A DNA stretch of 64,000 nucleotides from Prostheceraeus crozeri (Eukaryota > Platyhelminthes > Polycladida > Euryleptidae), in NCBI GenBank assembly GCA_907163375.1, contig CAJQUW010008708.1, positions 1 to 64,000 on the forward strand, written 5' to 3'. A program made the position numbers and the translations under genes. Below, piece by piece: positions 30,910 through 41,414 of this stretch (the stretch's first letter is position 1; every line of letters starts with the position of its first letter). The notes beneath the pieces are model-generated. The model ran no database searches. It saw only the letters and a list, made by a program, of their open reading frames with translations, and had not been told where the DNA came from.

Positions 30910-31559
30910 CTAATATTTGCTATAACTTTTCGGTGTTCGTGTTGAACGTCTCCCTCTTCTCTTCGGAGTTGGAGACGTAGCAGGAGCAACAATGGGTTCT
31001 CGCTTGACTGTGGTAACTACTTTTCCTTTTGAAGAATCGGTTGCCAACACTTTATGCAGTTCATTTATAGTTGGTCCTCCGACTATATTATGGGGACGTT
31101 GTGATTAGATAGCACTTCTTGAAAGTATTCCTATCCTTGTGGAGCACCCAGCTTTCGCCTTACATCTCTCACAGCATATTGTAGAAGATCATCAATGTGA
31201 CTGTTCCTAATTACATCACCGTTTTCTTCTATTATTTCTCCTCGCTCATTGAACTTTACGTGGGGATCAATAAAATCAAACAACTTTTCAGCTCGCATGC
31301 GATATGCTCGAGGAGTTGAAAGAGTTATGAATTTCCGCAGCTTTTCCCTAATATGTCGTCTTTCCTCTAAATTCTCAGCCTGTAACTGCATTTGTCGATA
31401 AGGATCCTCAATCTTTTGAATTTCCCCATCCTGTTGAGATAATTGCTTAAGTTGATCTGTAACCGGCTGATCCACATTTTTAACTTCCTGAATATTTCTT
31501 GTCATTGATAGCTGTAGATATTTCTCTTGAGGAATGACAACCACTTTTGAAAAACTCAT
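30910..31559 (-). pseudogene. Conserved Polinton coiled-coil protein, C-terminus broken
   Basis: The likely start is MSFSKVVVIPQEKY at 31559; an upstream in-frame ATG at 31589 is possible. The first 140 residues are glutamine/glutamate/lysine-rich and helical (QLKQLSQQDGEIQKIED, EERRHIREKLRKF), followed by FDFIDPHVKFNERGEI and a DDLLQYAVRDVRRKLG helix. A TAG ends that frame at 31131. The next segment (EYFQEVLSN) precedes a frame change near 31090, then VGGPTINELHKVL and a basic, proline-rich tail (SPTPKRRGRRSTRTPKSYSK) to 30910. The position between ATPase and integrase is typical of an unnamed Polinton gene. A possibly analogous gene in Polinton C is at 53824-54639. Confidence 0.6.
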
Positions 31560-31623
31560 ATTGAAAATGTCATAGTAGCTGAAGCACATATGTATTGCTT
31601 AAAACTGTCATTGGTCCAATTAA

Positions 31624-32287
31624 TTAACTGTTAACAGTGAATACTATCATTGCATCTCCAGAGTTTGGTATGATATTAGTTCGAAATCGAAATCGCTCTG
31701 GGCATTCCTGCGTTAAATCAATGAAGAGGTAGCCATGTGGCTTCTTCGTCACTTCATCATATATTTTCGAAAGAGTTTTTAGGCTGCTGAGGTAATATTT
31801 GTCGACTCAAGTGATGTATCTGACTACTATCTCTTGGATTCTTGAAAACCACCAAATAGTGTGTATTAAGACTTCTAGTTCTCTGCTCTTTTCCTCCATC
31901 AAAGATATTTTGAGTGATGTAGATGATAAAAGCTTGTCTATGGTGTGCTGTTTGAATAAACATTTCGGTTACATCTTTTGAAGATTTGCTTTCGCGAAGT
32001 AGATCATCCAACACGATCAAATCACCTGCTCGGTTATCTTCAGTTGGTGGTAACCCCTGTTTTACTTCGTATGCCTGCTGTCGAAGTGCAGAATGCAGAT
32101 CTGGTTGAAAAATACCGTAGTACCATTTAACCTGTTTTATTTTCTTATTAAACATCTCATCTCTGTATTGCAGTAGCTGAGTTACAAAAGTTGTTTTACC
32201 AGACTGACTTGGTCCGGCCACACACATTGTGCGGTCAGTGAATAGTCGAAAATCTGTCATTTCAGAGTCATTCAATATCATCATCAT
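31624..32287 (-). pseudogene. FtsK/HerA-type DNA-packaging ATPase, C-terminal frameshift
   Basis: The start at 32287 opens MMMILND. Walker A is AGPSQSGKTTF (near residue 27), Walker B is LIVLDDLL (near 92) and a polar sensor ITQNIFD follows. This is the A32-like ATPase that packs DNA into Polinton virions. The main frame stops at 31757. The conserved C-terminal segment (KPHGYLFIDLTQ, FRFRTNI) continues in another frame after a change near 31770 and ends at TAA 31624-31626. The lesion lies after the catalytic core. The full length of about 220 residues fits the family. Confidence 0.85.
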
Positions 32288-32380
32288 TTACTAACACCCA
32301 TTATTTTGCTTAGTTAGAACTTAAAACATGTAAATTATTTCCAAACAAGTTTTATTGAAACGATAAACAGTTGTTTTAAT

Positions 32381-33154
32381 TTACCACATTTGAGTGTCTG
32401 CATCGAGAGTAGAATCGAAGGAACTCTTCAAGTCAGTTTGTGCATCCTGTCGCCTCAGTTTTAGCTTCATGCTGTCCCTCGATTTGCGCGTCCTTTTCTT
32501 GCTTTCATCAACCTCCTTGGCTTCTTTTCCATCGTTTGATTCTTTCGGCTCACTTGGTGTAGCAATGTCTTCAATATGAATTAAGCACTTGTCAATTGGT
32601 AATGGTTCATAAACCAATTGTAGAACCTTCATCTGAAGAGAAGCCAATTTACCACTTGAACCATGAGCGCCAATGTAAAGTACAGTAACGTGTACCAAAT
32701 CCATGTATCGCCCACGCTTGAGATCATCACAATCCATTGGGTTTGACAGCACATCAAACGCTTGGAAATCGTCAGATAATTTTAAGAAGAGAGTATCAAA
32801 CTCAGGTAGATCTTTGAATCCACTCCCTTCCTCCAACTTCTTCTTCCAATATACCTGAGCACTCTCAGGTAGTTCGACACATTCCTTTGCGAATGAATCA
32901 TTCATTTTTAGCATAGTTTGCTGCCATTTAGGAAATGTGACACGCATTTGTCTTAGATTGCTGTAGCTAGACGATGACATCCCATTGCTATGAAAAAATG
33001 GAACTTGTAAATATAATTCATCATCACCATAATTAAGCGCTTGAAAATAAAACGTGTTTCCGATTCCTTGAACCTTTCGCGTTGGTCTAAATTCCAAGAG
33101 ATCGCGATCAACAGCGTCGCCCTCTTCTTTAATTATGTGCATTTTAAGAGACAT
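32381..33154 (-). CDS. Unknown Polinton protein with own TATA promoter
   Basis: The ATG at 33154 (MSLKMHIIKEEG) is preferred to the earlier GTG because CTATATAAGA lies about 75 nt upstream, near 33226-33237. The product has about 257 residues. The first 200 residues look like a compact domain (LLEFRPTRKVQGIGNTFYF, LYLQVPFF, MKVLQLVYEPLP). The C-terminal 55 are charged and low-complexity (ESNDGKEAKEVDESKKRTRK). No enzyme motif or membrane segment is seen. A single-stranded-DNA-binding role would fit a beta-rich core plus acidic/basic tail, but I cannot support it from motifs. It is uninterrupted, unlike most neighbours. Confidence 0.65.
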   Translation of the reverse strand: MSLKMHIIKEEGDAVDRDLLEFRPTRKVQGIGNTFYFQALNYGDDELYLQVPFFHSNGMSSSSYSNLRQMRVTFPKWQQTMLKMNDSFAKECVELPESAQVYWKKKLEEGSGFKDLPEFDTLFLKLSDDFQAFDVLSNPMDCDDLKRGRYMDLVHVTVLYIGAHGSSGKLASLQMKVLQLVYEPLPIDKCLIHIEDIATPSEPKESNDGKEAKEVDESKKRTRKSRDSMKLKLRRQDAQTDLKSSFDSTLDADTQMW

Positions 33155-33225
33155 TTTGTTGTTGTTGCTGTTGTACTCCCACTGACGAATGATCACTTGA
33201 AAATGACTCCTGAAAGCTCGCACGC

Positions 33226-33237
33226 CTATCTTATATA
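33226..33237 (-). promoter_or_regulatory. TATA box for the gene at 32381-33154
   Basis: Read on the minus strand the sequence is GCTATATAAGAT, 72-80 nt before the ATG. The ATCCTCAAC element seen at the plus-strand genes is not present here. Confidence 0.6.
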
Positions 33238-33294
33238 GCCTTCAATCAATGTCAATGAGTAATTGATGACGTGTCGATTTCTGATTTGTTGGCT

Positions 33295-33690
33295 TTATGC
33301 CAGCAATGCGACACCTGTAATAATTCTTCCTAGAGGACTGTCAAGCACTTTGGAAATACTATTACTGATGTCATTTAGCATATCCATAAAGCCACCACCT
33401 CCATGTTGAATCATATTTCTCCTGACTTTATCACTACCCCTAGGATTCGAAAATTTGAGAATGTTTTTGATAGACGTAGGATTCAACAAAGGCTTGTATA
33501 TTGGAAGACATTTGTGAATTGTAAAGGCCAAATCACGTATGAAGTCATCACTTGAATTTTGAATTAATTCACACTTCCTCCGATTATTATGTATTTTATT
33601 CAATTTCCGCAATGCCTTCTTAAACTGACTTGAAGGTTTAAATGACCGTTTCTTTCGGGGAAAAGACCGTCGTTTTCTTTGTACAACCAT
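33295..33690 (-). CDS. Small basic virion-core-type protein
   Basis: The start MVVQRKRRSFPRKKRSF at 33690 is preferred; an upstream ATG at 33735 would add a hydrophobic 15-residue leader. About 131 residues. The first 45 are strongly basic. Then follows a helical region and a C-terminus with VRRNMIQHGGGGFMDMLNDI and a hydrophobic end (LGRIITGVALLA). Small proteins with a basic head and a Q-x-G-G-F/G-F hydrophobic tail are common in Polintons and are thought to be packaged with DNA; the role here is inference. The frame is open. It lies upstream of the unknown gene and downstream of 33946-34431. Confidence 0.6.
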   Translation of the reverse strand: MVVQRKRRSFPRKKRSFKPSSQFKKALRKLNKIHNNRRKCELIQNSSDDFIRDLAFTIHKCLPIYKPLLNPTSIKNILKFSNPRGSDKVRRNMIQHGGGGFMDMLNDISNSISKVLDSPLGRIITGVALLA

Positions 33691-33735
33691 ATTTCTTTTT
33701 TTTACAACAATGAATGAGAAGAAAGCGAATAACAT

Positions 33736-33945
33736 TATTGCTTAATACATACAATGATGATAATTCAAACTACAAATAGCATTGTTGCTCAATACATACA
33801 TGTAATACACGATGTCACTTCAAACATTGACAGATGGTAGTTTATAGTCATTAATGTCACTTAAGGTTTGTTTCGTTGCAATTATCAACTGTTTAAGATC
33901 ACTCATTAAGTCCATCGAGAGGGGACAACACCTACAACATGACAT
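33736..33945. other. Intergenic spacer
   Basis: AT-rich spacer between two minus-strand genes; contains a near-duplicate 'cattgttgctcaatacata'. No gene. Confidence 0.5.
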
Positions 33946-34431
33946 TTAGGCGTACAAACGCAGAAGATTCGCATAGTATGCTCGAAACTTAGCAGTGTCA
34001 TCTCGATCCAGCGCCGCCACGTTGATGCTGACGGATGGTGGACCAGCAAATACGTCAACTTTCAATTTTACACCATCTTCTTTATAATGGCTGAACGTTA
34101 TCAGGTCATGCAGGCATGTGTTGAAAAATCGCGTTCTGTTATAGCAATAACAGCGAGAATGAGTAGGAATTGTCTCAGTTCCACTTAGTGGTTGGAACAC
34201 TTCTTCAAGCCAAAATTTGGTCACTCTTGTCAGCACTTCAATCAATGCGTTCATTAGGATTTTCTGCACCTCAACGTTGTCTTCACACTTGAAGAATTTT
34301 ACAATGTCCTCCATCAAATCTACTAAGTCAGCTTTGTAACCTGTTACGTCGTCACTACAATAAAATATAAATCCTTTGAATTTCTTGCCTTGATGAACAA
34401 GTGCTACAGGGATATAGCTGCTGAAGGTCAT
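33946..34431 (-). CDS. Unknown accessory protein of Polinton B
   Basis: The product has 161 residues from the ATG at 34431 (MTFSSYIPVALVHQGKKF). The frame is open. Secondary structure appears mixed: beta-rich ends (FKGFIFYCSDD; VKLKVDVFAGPPSVSINVAALD) and a central helical region (VQKILMNALIEVLTRVTKFW). Four Cys are scattered without a clear zinc pattern. No signal peptide. A CTATAAGAG box lies about 60 nt upstream. I do not recognise the family. As an outer gene next to the TIR and the RING gene it is most likely an accessory, host-facing function; this is inference. Confidence 0.55.
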   Translation of the reverse strand: MTFSSYIPVALVHQGKKFKGFIFYCSDDVTGYKADLVDLMEDIVKFFKCEDNVEVQKILMNALIEVLTRVTKFWLEEVFQPLSGTETIPTHSRCYCYNRTRFFNTCLHDLITFSHYKEDGVKLKVDVFAGPPSVSINVAALDRDDTAKFRAYYANLLRLYA

Positions 34432-34441
34432 GCTCAATCTT

Positions 34442-34554
34442 GTTCAATGAATGAATGAATGAATGAGTGAAACAAAAACCATTATCTCTCTCTCTTATAG
34501 CCAGGCTAAAGCATTAATGACCAATGAAAAGCGAGGCTGATGAGTCATCATGAT
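34442..34554. repeat. ATGA tetranucleotide repeat and spacer
   Basis: About five (AATG) units at 34442-34468, then a CTCT-rich stretch containing the minus-strand CTATAAGAG box. No gene. Confidence 0.6.
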
Positions 34555-35076
34555 CTATACACATTCGTATATGATGTTACAAAACCCTTGACAAAGAGGA
34601 CATTTCTTTATATTAATATTCTGTTTATGATAACAATGAGAACATAAAACAAAGTGTTCACATGGGAGCAAGAGAATGGACCTTGGTCGTTCAAAGCAGT
34701 CAACACAGTTCACTTCGCACAGCAATTTAAATGTCTCGTTTTCCAATTTTCGCCTCTCATCCAAATGAATTCCACGGTCTGCCGAATAACTTGGAGAAAT
34801 AATTTTTGACGAATGTCTCTCTTCTGATCTCCCAGTCACGTCTCGCTGTTTCAAAATTGCTGTCTTAAATTCAGGCATCTCATTATAATTTGATGGCGAA
34901 AAATCTTCTATCCAACTGTGATTTAAATTTAGTCTTGTAGTACTTTCAAGTAAATCCATTAACCGCTCAATTAGTTCGCCAGCTCGGATGGTTTCATTTA
35001 AGTTTGTAACTGTTCTTATAGCTCGGAATGAAAAACCAAGATCTCTTGCAACAATCCATGATGTTGGACGACCATT

Positions 35077-35082
<6 letters not shown>
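34555..35082 (-). CDS. UBA-like plus RING protein (IAP-type, without BIR)
   Basis: The start is MMNGRPTSW at 35082, directly after an (AT)n run; frames extended through the run are not real. The product has 175 residues. Residues 10-45 (VARDLGFSFRAIRTVTNLNE, LIERLMDLLE) resemble the UBA domain of cellular IAPs. Residues 120-175 form a C3HC4 RING: CVDCFERPRSILLLPCEHFV, then CSHCYHKQ and KKCPLCQG, with the LLPC.H....C..C....CP.C spacing of IAP RINGs. No BIR domain is present. Such a protein would be a ubiquitin ligase acting on host apoptosis or immune factors; that role is inferred. It is intact and is the gene nearest the right TIR. Confidence 0.8.

Positions 35083-35114
<32 letters not shown>
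35081..35114. repeat. (AT)n microsatellite
   Basis: An uninterrupted AT run at the inner border of the right TIR, directly before the RING gene start. It may act as a TATA-like promoter element. Confidence 0.85.
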
Positions 35115-35118
<4 letters not shown>

Positions 35119-35128
35119 TGTGATAGAA

Positions 35129-35799
35129 ATTTGACAAAAGAACACAAAATAGAAATGAAGGATTCAATGGTCACAATGGTCACAATTTTCTCAATCGAAC
35201 ACAAACCATAATAATAATAAACAATTCTCCATGCATATAATATATGTATATGTATAGATATAGATAGCCTTCAACATAATCATTCAAAAATAACAAGTTC
35301 AGCATTAGAACATCTGCGTACTCATCCTCAACACAATTAGAACATTACGTACTCATCCTCAACACAATTAGAATATTACGTACTCATCCTCAACACAATT
35401 ACAGCAATCCTCAACGTTTCAATCCTCACACTTTGCCATTCATGTTCAAATTAACAAGTCTAGAACATTTAAAAGTACCTAACCGAACTCACATCATCAA
35501 CACATTACACTATTCTCTTCACAACTAACACAAAACAGTAAACTTGTGTTCGCAATCAACACTTCAAATAACAGACGACTACAACCACAAGATCAAGTTT
35601 AAAAACAAATCGGTACATTAGGTTCCAATTCAAAATGTACTAATCCTGTTCGGTACATTTAGGTTCCAATTCAAAATGTACTAATCCTGTTCGGTACATT
35701 TAGGTTCCAATTCAAAATGTACTAATCCTGTTCGGTACATTTAGGTTCCAATTCAAAATGTACTAATCCTGGGACAGTATGAGCACTCTTTATACTACT
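35129..35799. repeat. Polinton B right terminal inverted repeat (671 bp)
   Basis: It is an inverted copy of 13589-14253, ending CTCTTTATACTACT. It has four 41-bp units (35612-35770), three 34-bp units carrying CATCCTCAACACAATT (35325-35400) and about two 9-bp ATGGTCACA units. Base differences from the left copy are very few. Confidence 0.95.
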
Positions 35800-35805
35800 G
35801 ACGAA
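35800..35805. repeat. Target-site duplication GACGAA, right copy
   Basis: It follows the element terminus directly and is identical to 13583-13588. Confidence 0.95.
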
Positions 35806-37400
35806 GATGGGGAAATGATCTATGACTTTGAGAAAATAAAAAACAGATAGTACCAATATGGAAAAGGCCTATTTAGTAAGAGGTCACGAAATTCATCTGA
35901 ACACACTGACCAGATCGAGCTGACACCTGATGAGTACGAGCCGGAAGTGATGATGGACGAGATAAGAGCATCAATAAAGAAATTAAAATGTCACAAAGTG
36001 GCAGGTCTTGATGGAGTGACATCGGGAATGTTGAAGTCAGGCGGCGACACCGTGCCTAAGGCGCTTAAAGCGATTAATGATGACGTTTGGTATTCTGGGA
36101 TATGGCCGGAGGATTGGAAAATGTCCGAGCCAGTGATAATACCGAAGGTGCGTGGTACACAAGATTGTGCCAACCACAGAACCATCAGCTTGATTTCACA
36201 CGCAGGAAAGATTATGATGGAAGTTTTGCGAGGCCGCTTGGCCCATTATCTGAACCCCGTAATGGCAGAAGTACAATTCGGCTTCATTTCTGGCAAAGTC
36301 ACTATGGATGCCATACGTGCGTTGAGGAACGTCATCAAGAAAACACAGAAAAGGCAAGAGAAAGAACTGTGGGTGACGTCTGTGGATTATGCAAAGGCAT
36401 TTGATTCGGTCGACCATCAGGCCCATTGGAAGTCGATGTTTAAATTTGGTGTCCCAACGCATTTATTTTGGCTCCTGAAATCCCTCCACGATAACGCACA
36501 AGGCATGATGCGGGTGGGTCAAGACCAAACGGAGAAATTCAAATTCGAACAAGGAGTAAGACAAAGCTGCCCTTCATCTACGCTCCTTTTTCTCACGTGC
36601 GGAGAAGACATCTCGCGAAGAGTGGAAGCCGAACTGACTGAACGCGCAGGCATAACAGGTGGAGGACCCTCAGATACGCTGATGACACAGCTTTACTGGC
36701 GAGCAGTCGGATCCAGTTGGAGCGCGAGGCACAGCTGCTGAAGAAGCAGAGGGAGAGATTCGAGCTGCAAATCAACACCTCAAAGACTGTTTCAATGGCA
36801 ATCTCGGAACAACAAGTACAACAATCACCTGCAGTTGGTAGCACAGCAATGAACTGCGTGCAGCAGTTCATGTACCTGGGATCCACTGAAACGACGAGAG
36901 GCAGCAGTGAGCAGGACATTAAAGCACGTTTGGCCATTGTTAGAAACGCCACCTACCAGCTTGTGGATGTGTGGAAGAGCAAAGACATCAGCCTGCGCCT
37001 AAAGAAACCACTTGTGAAGAGCTTGATATGGAGCATCGCGTCGTACGGAGCAGAGAGTTGGACATTGAGAAAAGTGGACGAAAGGAGAATCAATGCATTC
37101 GAGATGTGGGCCTGGCGGAGACTCCTAAGGATCAGCTGGTGTCAGCGGAAAACGAACGAATGGGTGCGAGACAAAGTGGAAGTGTCAGAAAACAATCGAC
37201 TGCTGGAGACTATCAAGCGGAGGAAATGGGCAAAGTACGCGCATTGGAAGCGGAGACCCGACAGCCTGGTGTTGGCGACGATCGAAGGCAAAGTGGAAGG
37301 ACGAGCGAAGAGAGGAAGAAGGAGAAAGGCGTGGATTGACGATCTTCGAGGGACGCCCACGGCCCGGTGAACGGGCTACGGCATTGAACCTGAACCTGTT
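35806..37400 (+). pseudogene. LINE B reverse transcriptase, 3' part (right of Polinton B)
   Basis: The plus strand continues the LINE frame interrupted at 13588. Reverse-transcriptase motifs in order: IRASIKKLKCHKVAGLDGVT (near 35960), NHRTISLISHAGKIMMEVL (near 36170), VQFGFISGK, TSVDYAKAFDSVDH (near 36380), then RYADDTALL after a frame change near 36690, and the C-terminal KKPLVKSLIWSIASYGAESW and INAFEMWAWRRLLRISW segments. The last part (RRKWAKYAHWKRRP, GRAKRGRRRKAWIDDLRG) is typical of RTE/CR1-like LINE tails. Only a stop at 35847 and one frameshift are evident, so this LINE was fairly young. The end near 37400 is approximate. Confidence 0.85.
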
Positions 37401-38089
37401 ATGATCTCCGTCAATCAGACGCCAGGCACGCGGGAACAGGGGGGATATGGAGGGCTGAGTCCCCTCAAATATTTCCTAAACATTTCAGAATGATTTCTTT
37501 TTAATTACCATCCACGTGCATGTTTCTTCTGTCACATGACTATTGATTGTGCATGAATGAAGTAGAGCTCAAATGCAAAGCCCCACACACTGACACAGGA
37601 GTCAGATTGTCAATCTTCTAAGTTTGCTAGTGATGTGATGAACGGGAGTTTTCACTTATGCTCCGAGAACAAGTTGAATGGACGGGCAAACTCAATGCAT
37701 CTGTTGAAAAGCAAAAAACGCCTCTCATCGCATGCGCTCATCTATGACATGCAAATCTTTAGAATGTTATTGTCCCGATTCCATCAAATTTTAAGAAATC
37801 CCATCCACATGTCAGAGTCGTTTTGCCTACATCAGAATGTGATTGATTTCTGCCAGTATCACGACTTGATCACCATAGGATCCTAAAAACATCTTTACGA
37901 CAACATCGCCAGACGTCGGTCAGAGAAATTCGACTTATAATAATAATAATAATGAAGCGTATATATTTTCAGCAAAATGATAATCATTAGTACAGTGATA
38001 TAAGAAAGTCAAAGTGAAATGAGGCGCTGCACAAAAAAATAAAGATTCATAAATAAATACATGCATAACTGTCAAATTTGTTTACAAGT
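37401..38089. other. No gene seen
   Basis: Noncoding sequence with a short (TAA)n run at 37938-37952. The small open frame at 37635-37886 has no support. Confidence 0.5.
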
Positions 38090-38660
38090 TTTGATTTACA
38101 AAGATCGTGACATATGGGAAGAAAGATCGTCTATATTTTTCAGTTCGAGGAAGTTTCATAGTGAAATGATTTGAGTACGTGAATCGTTTTGGAACGTATC
38201 TATGCAGTAAATGGGTCTTTGACGTAGCTGCTTTCATGAAAAGCCTTTTGCTAATTTTTTCTCCTTCGATCAAGGCTGATTGGCTGAACTATTGTTTTGA
38301 CCGTCTTTGTAATTCCAGATTCATCAATTTACATGCACGATTGTCTAACCTTTGGATCTTGTTCTCGTTTTTTCGACAAATGAGTGAAAGCAGAGCAAGA
38401 GTATTCAATGACAGACCATATGTGGCCAGTGTAAACTTGAAGAAGGTCTGCAAGATTCACAAATTGTTTTAACTTTCTCAGGACAAAGAATCGGCGGTCA
38501 CATTTAGTCACAGTGTGAGCCATATGATGGTCCCATGTAATTTTGTTGTTAATCATTACCCCGAGAATCTTTACTTCGGATACAATGGGAATGGAGAAAT
38601 CACCAAAAGATAATGCTCTTGTTCGGTCACATAAAATAACACTGGATTTCGCTTTGTTGA
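38090..38660 (-). pseudogene. LINE reverse transcriptase C-terminal fragment
   Basis: The minus strand reads LCDRTRALSFGDFSIPIVSE, then KILGVMINNKITWDHHM, KCDRRFFVLRKLKQF and HIWSVIEYSCSAFTHLSKK. This is the typical region downstream of the reverse transcriptase catalytic core in CR1/jockey LINEs. Stops after about 38330 interrupt it. The MITE at 38666 begins right beside its 5' side, so it may have been cut by that insertion. Confidence 0.65.
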
Positions 38661-38665
38661 GTATA

Positions 38666-39467
38666 CATAGAGTAGGTATACTAGGTAGAGTGGTAACTCC
38701 GCATTTATTAAATCCTCAATGTGTATACACTTTCGATTTTATTAAATGAACTCGAGGTCAATACAATTTATTGTCACCAAATGTGAGATATGCATATTTT
38801 TGCAGTTTTGAAGAAATTACCACGGAATTGAGTGATCATGATAGTAATGCAGAAGGAATGATGGCATTTTACAGATTCTCAGAATCATGACAGCCTTGGA
38901 AATTTAATGTTTGTTAAATTAGCAATTCGATCACAGGCAACCGGCCACTAGCAGAGCAAAAATCACAGAATCAAAGACAATGATTTCAATTAACTTTGAA
39001 AGATGTAAATATAGGTCCACATTACTATTCAGATTCAAGAAATGAAACATGAACTTAGTGATCGAATCATAAAATCATGCCGCTGAAAATTGAATTAAAA
39101 ACGTTGAGACTTGAAATTTCAGCCAAGAAAGCACGAATAATATCTCGACTTTTTCATGAAGACTTTCATTATAATGCGGATCATGAAATTCCCTTGATAA
39201 TCAGCTGAATTTCTGCTTAGTTACGATGCTTTTCAGCAAATATTCATTACTTTTGATATCCAACTTGTCTCATACTACTTATATAGGAGTGTCATCTCGG
39301 TAGTATATAAATTGGCAAAATTGTGACTTTTTCAAAAGTGCTCAAATAAATTTTTGGACCACGGGAACGTATTCTCGGCAAGAAGCAGAATCTTTTGATA
39401 CAAAAATTTTCACTGTATACAGATACTTTTTTGAGTCGACACTCTACCTATACATCCCTACTCTATG
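38666..39467. mobile_element. MITE family CATAGAGTAGG, copy 1
   Basis: The termini are CATAGAGTAGG... and ...CCTACTCTATG, with an imperfect terminal inverted repeat continuing through AGGTAGAGTG. About 800 bp, no coding potential. Copy 2 (50001-50846) is homologous along the whole length. No clear target duplication at this copy. Confidence 0.8.
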
Positions 39468-39777
39468 CTTCTGACCCAGGCTGCATCGACTACGGAGAGC
39501 GACCATCAATGCGATCAACGGAAAGAACTTTATCCATCGAATGATTCATAGTGAAATTACTTCTCATTGACTTCTTATCTTCTTCCTTGATTATTTGTAA
39601 TCGTTATGCGCCTGTCATTTCGAAATATAGCATATTATTACCATTACTATGAATCTGGTGAATGGTAAAACAAGACGAAGATTCAACCAATCAGGCATGA
39701 TTGAAGGTGGCGTGTGAAGTTAGCCGTAACAATATCCGCCATTATTGAAATTGACGATAAGAAACAAGGTGATTCTA

Positions 39778-40440
39778 TCTTTACCCAAGTAACATCAGCT
39801 GTGGCCCAGATGAACAGTGTGCTGCTACAGACTGCAACAGTGTTGGTGTCAGGTAATTAGCGTGGACGCCTCTCTTAATGTAATGCTTCATGGGGATAGT
39901 GAATTTGAGTTATGTCAGATGCAGTTTGTTGAGAAAAGTGACGTTTGTTAGAACTAGTCAGAAGCATGAGTTGAATTTGATTACTTTTGGGGAGCATGAG
40001 GATGGTATGCGCTCTTATGTTGAAGTTGAATTAAAATTTTGCAGTCGTCATTACAATGACATAGTGTTACTGTAAAAGCTCTTTCGTTGATTAGTTGTGT
40101 GCCCCTATTCAGTCTAAGATTATGACATCCGAAGTTCGTAATGTGAAACCGTTGTCTAATTTACTGCTTGCGGACACATTCGAGTGCGCCGAAAAACCGA
40201 TCGATAGTATTTTAGGGACTGATCATACGCGCGTACGTACGATGTTTTACTCGATCATAGAATTAGAATCACAGACGGGTTGGCAGCTGATAATTCTGTA
40301 TTCGGATGGATAGTGCATGGACCAATCGGTGAGGCTACGACAGAAATAGGTCTACGACAAGTGCAGATGAATTTGAATATAAATCATTGGCACACTCCCA
40401 ATAAGTGTATTCGGTGGGTTGATGTGAGTGGCACACGCGA
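39778..40440 (+). pseudogene. BEL/Pao retrotransposon fragment (aspartic protease/DUF1758 region)
   Basis: Plus-strand pieces in several frames read VLLQTATVLVSG, then LNLITFGEHEDGM and VEVELKF, then MCAPIQSKI, LLLADTFECAEKPIDSILG (the IDxLIGxD-type segment) and AADNSVFGWIVHGPIG. The order and motifs are those of the BEL/Pao polyprotein between gag and reverse transcriptase. At least four stops or frame changes are present. Gag, reverse transcriptase and LTRs were not found nearby. Confidence 0.65.
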
Positions 40441-41400
40441 TTTTAACAAGTGGTACGGCTAACTTCACATCCGTACCACTTTGAGGTCATTTTACCCATT
40501 TTCTCAGTTGCTATTGTGAATGTCGGTGAAGTAGTGGGTGGCACATGCTTTAGACGTGTTATTTTAGATGTCCATGTGGTTGAAAGCTCATAAATATGCG
40601 ATTTAAGATTTTTCCGGTAATTTGGTGTGGCCAACTTCACATCCGTGCCACCTCGAACTTTTGATCGACGATTTCTCGCAAACTGCTGCATTATTTTGGA
40701 AAATGAGTGGTGGCACAAGCTTGCACACTCTAGAACTATGTGTAAATGTTGTTTTCGAGAGTGGCACACGCGATTTTCGATGTGGTACGGATATTGTTAC
40801 GGCTAACTTCACACACCTAATATTTTTTACGAGTTGACTAGTTTCACGTACATGTTTGTTTAGGTCAAGTTATGAGAGATATAGGTATATTTTACAAGCA
40901 GGTAGGCCTGACGTCTTTTGAAATATTCCTTGAAAATTTTATATAAAACTCGATCGAGATCCCGGGATTGCGATTATCCAGTCTCGAAAATCCCGGGATT
41001 GGGAAAACGGCTCGAGATTGTAAACCCTACCGATACCAACACCGTTGAACTATCCTGCCTTTACTGCCGCCATCACCGCCACCACTACATCCGCTCCGTC
41101 ATTGCCACTGTGGATGCAAGTGACTTGCGAGCAGAATGACAACAGTAGTGTACAAGATGCGGTGGTAGACATAAATGAGTGTGATGGTTTGGGGTTGTCA
41201 TGGACAAGCCTGTGCAGTAGAAGTGTTTGGATTGAAAATCCGCGCGCGCCAGCACGGCCAATTTAGCTGTCTCTGTGTTCTATGAAGACGCCGGTGCCGG
41301 CCCTAGTAGACCGCTCACCACAGCAGACCCAAGTGGCGGCGGGATGACAGAGGAGGAGGAGACCTGGCGCGGCTCCAGCCGTTGAATTAATCACCAAATG
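40441..41400. other. Noncoding with short hairpin and repeated GTGGCACACGCG motifs
   Basis: GTGGCACACGCGATTTT occurs near 40429 and 40762. A perfect 9-bp-stem hairpin lies at 40450-40479 (GTGGTACGG...CCGTACCAC). From 41040 the composition becomes GC-richer. No gene identified. Confidence 0.5.
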
Positions 41401-41414
41401 GATTTAGACGCAGG

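Larger units (their letters stand above)
13589..35799. mobile_element. Polinton B, complete 22.2-kb element
   Basis: Evidence: inverted terminal repeats with AG..CT ends, a 6-bp target duplication, interruption of a LINE frame that resumes across the insertion, and the full Polinton gene set (protein-primed PolB, RVE integrase with chromodomain, packaging ATPase, adenain-type protease, double and single jelly-roll capsid proteins). Extra genes are a TBP-like protein, a possible PC4-like protein, a UBA/RING protein and a spliced five-exon gene. Damage is heaviest in PolB; integrase, protease and RING frames are open. Confidence 0.95.

Noticed and set aside
35083-35145. N-terminal extension of the RING gene through YIYIYI
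   Set aside because: It is translation of the (AT)n microsatellite; the first sensible ATG is at 35082.
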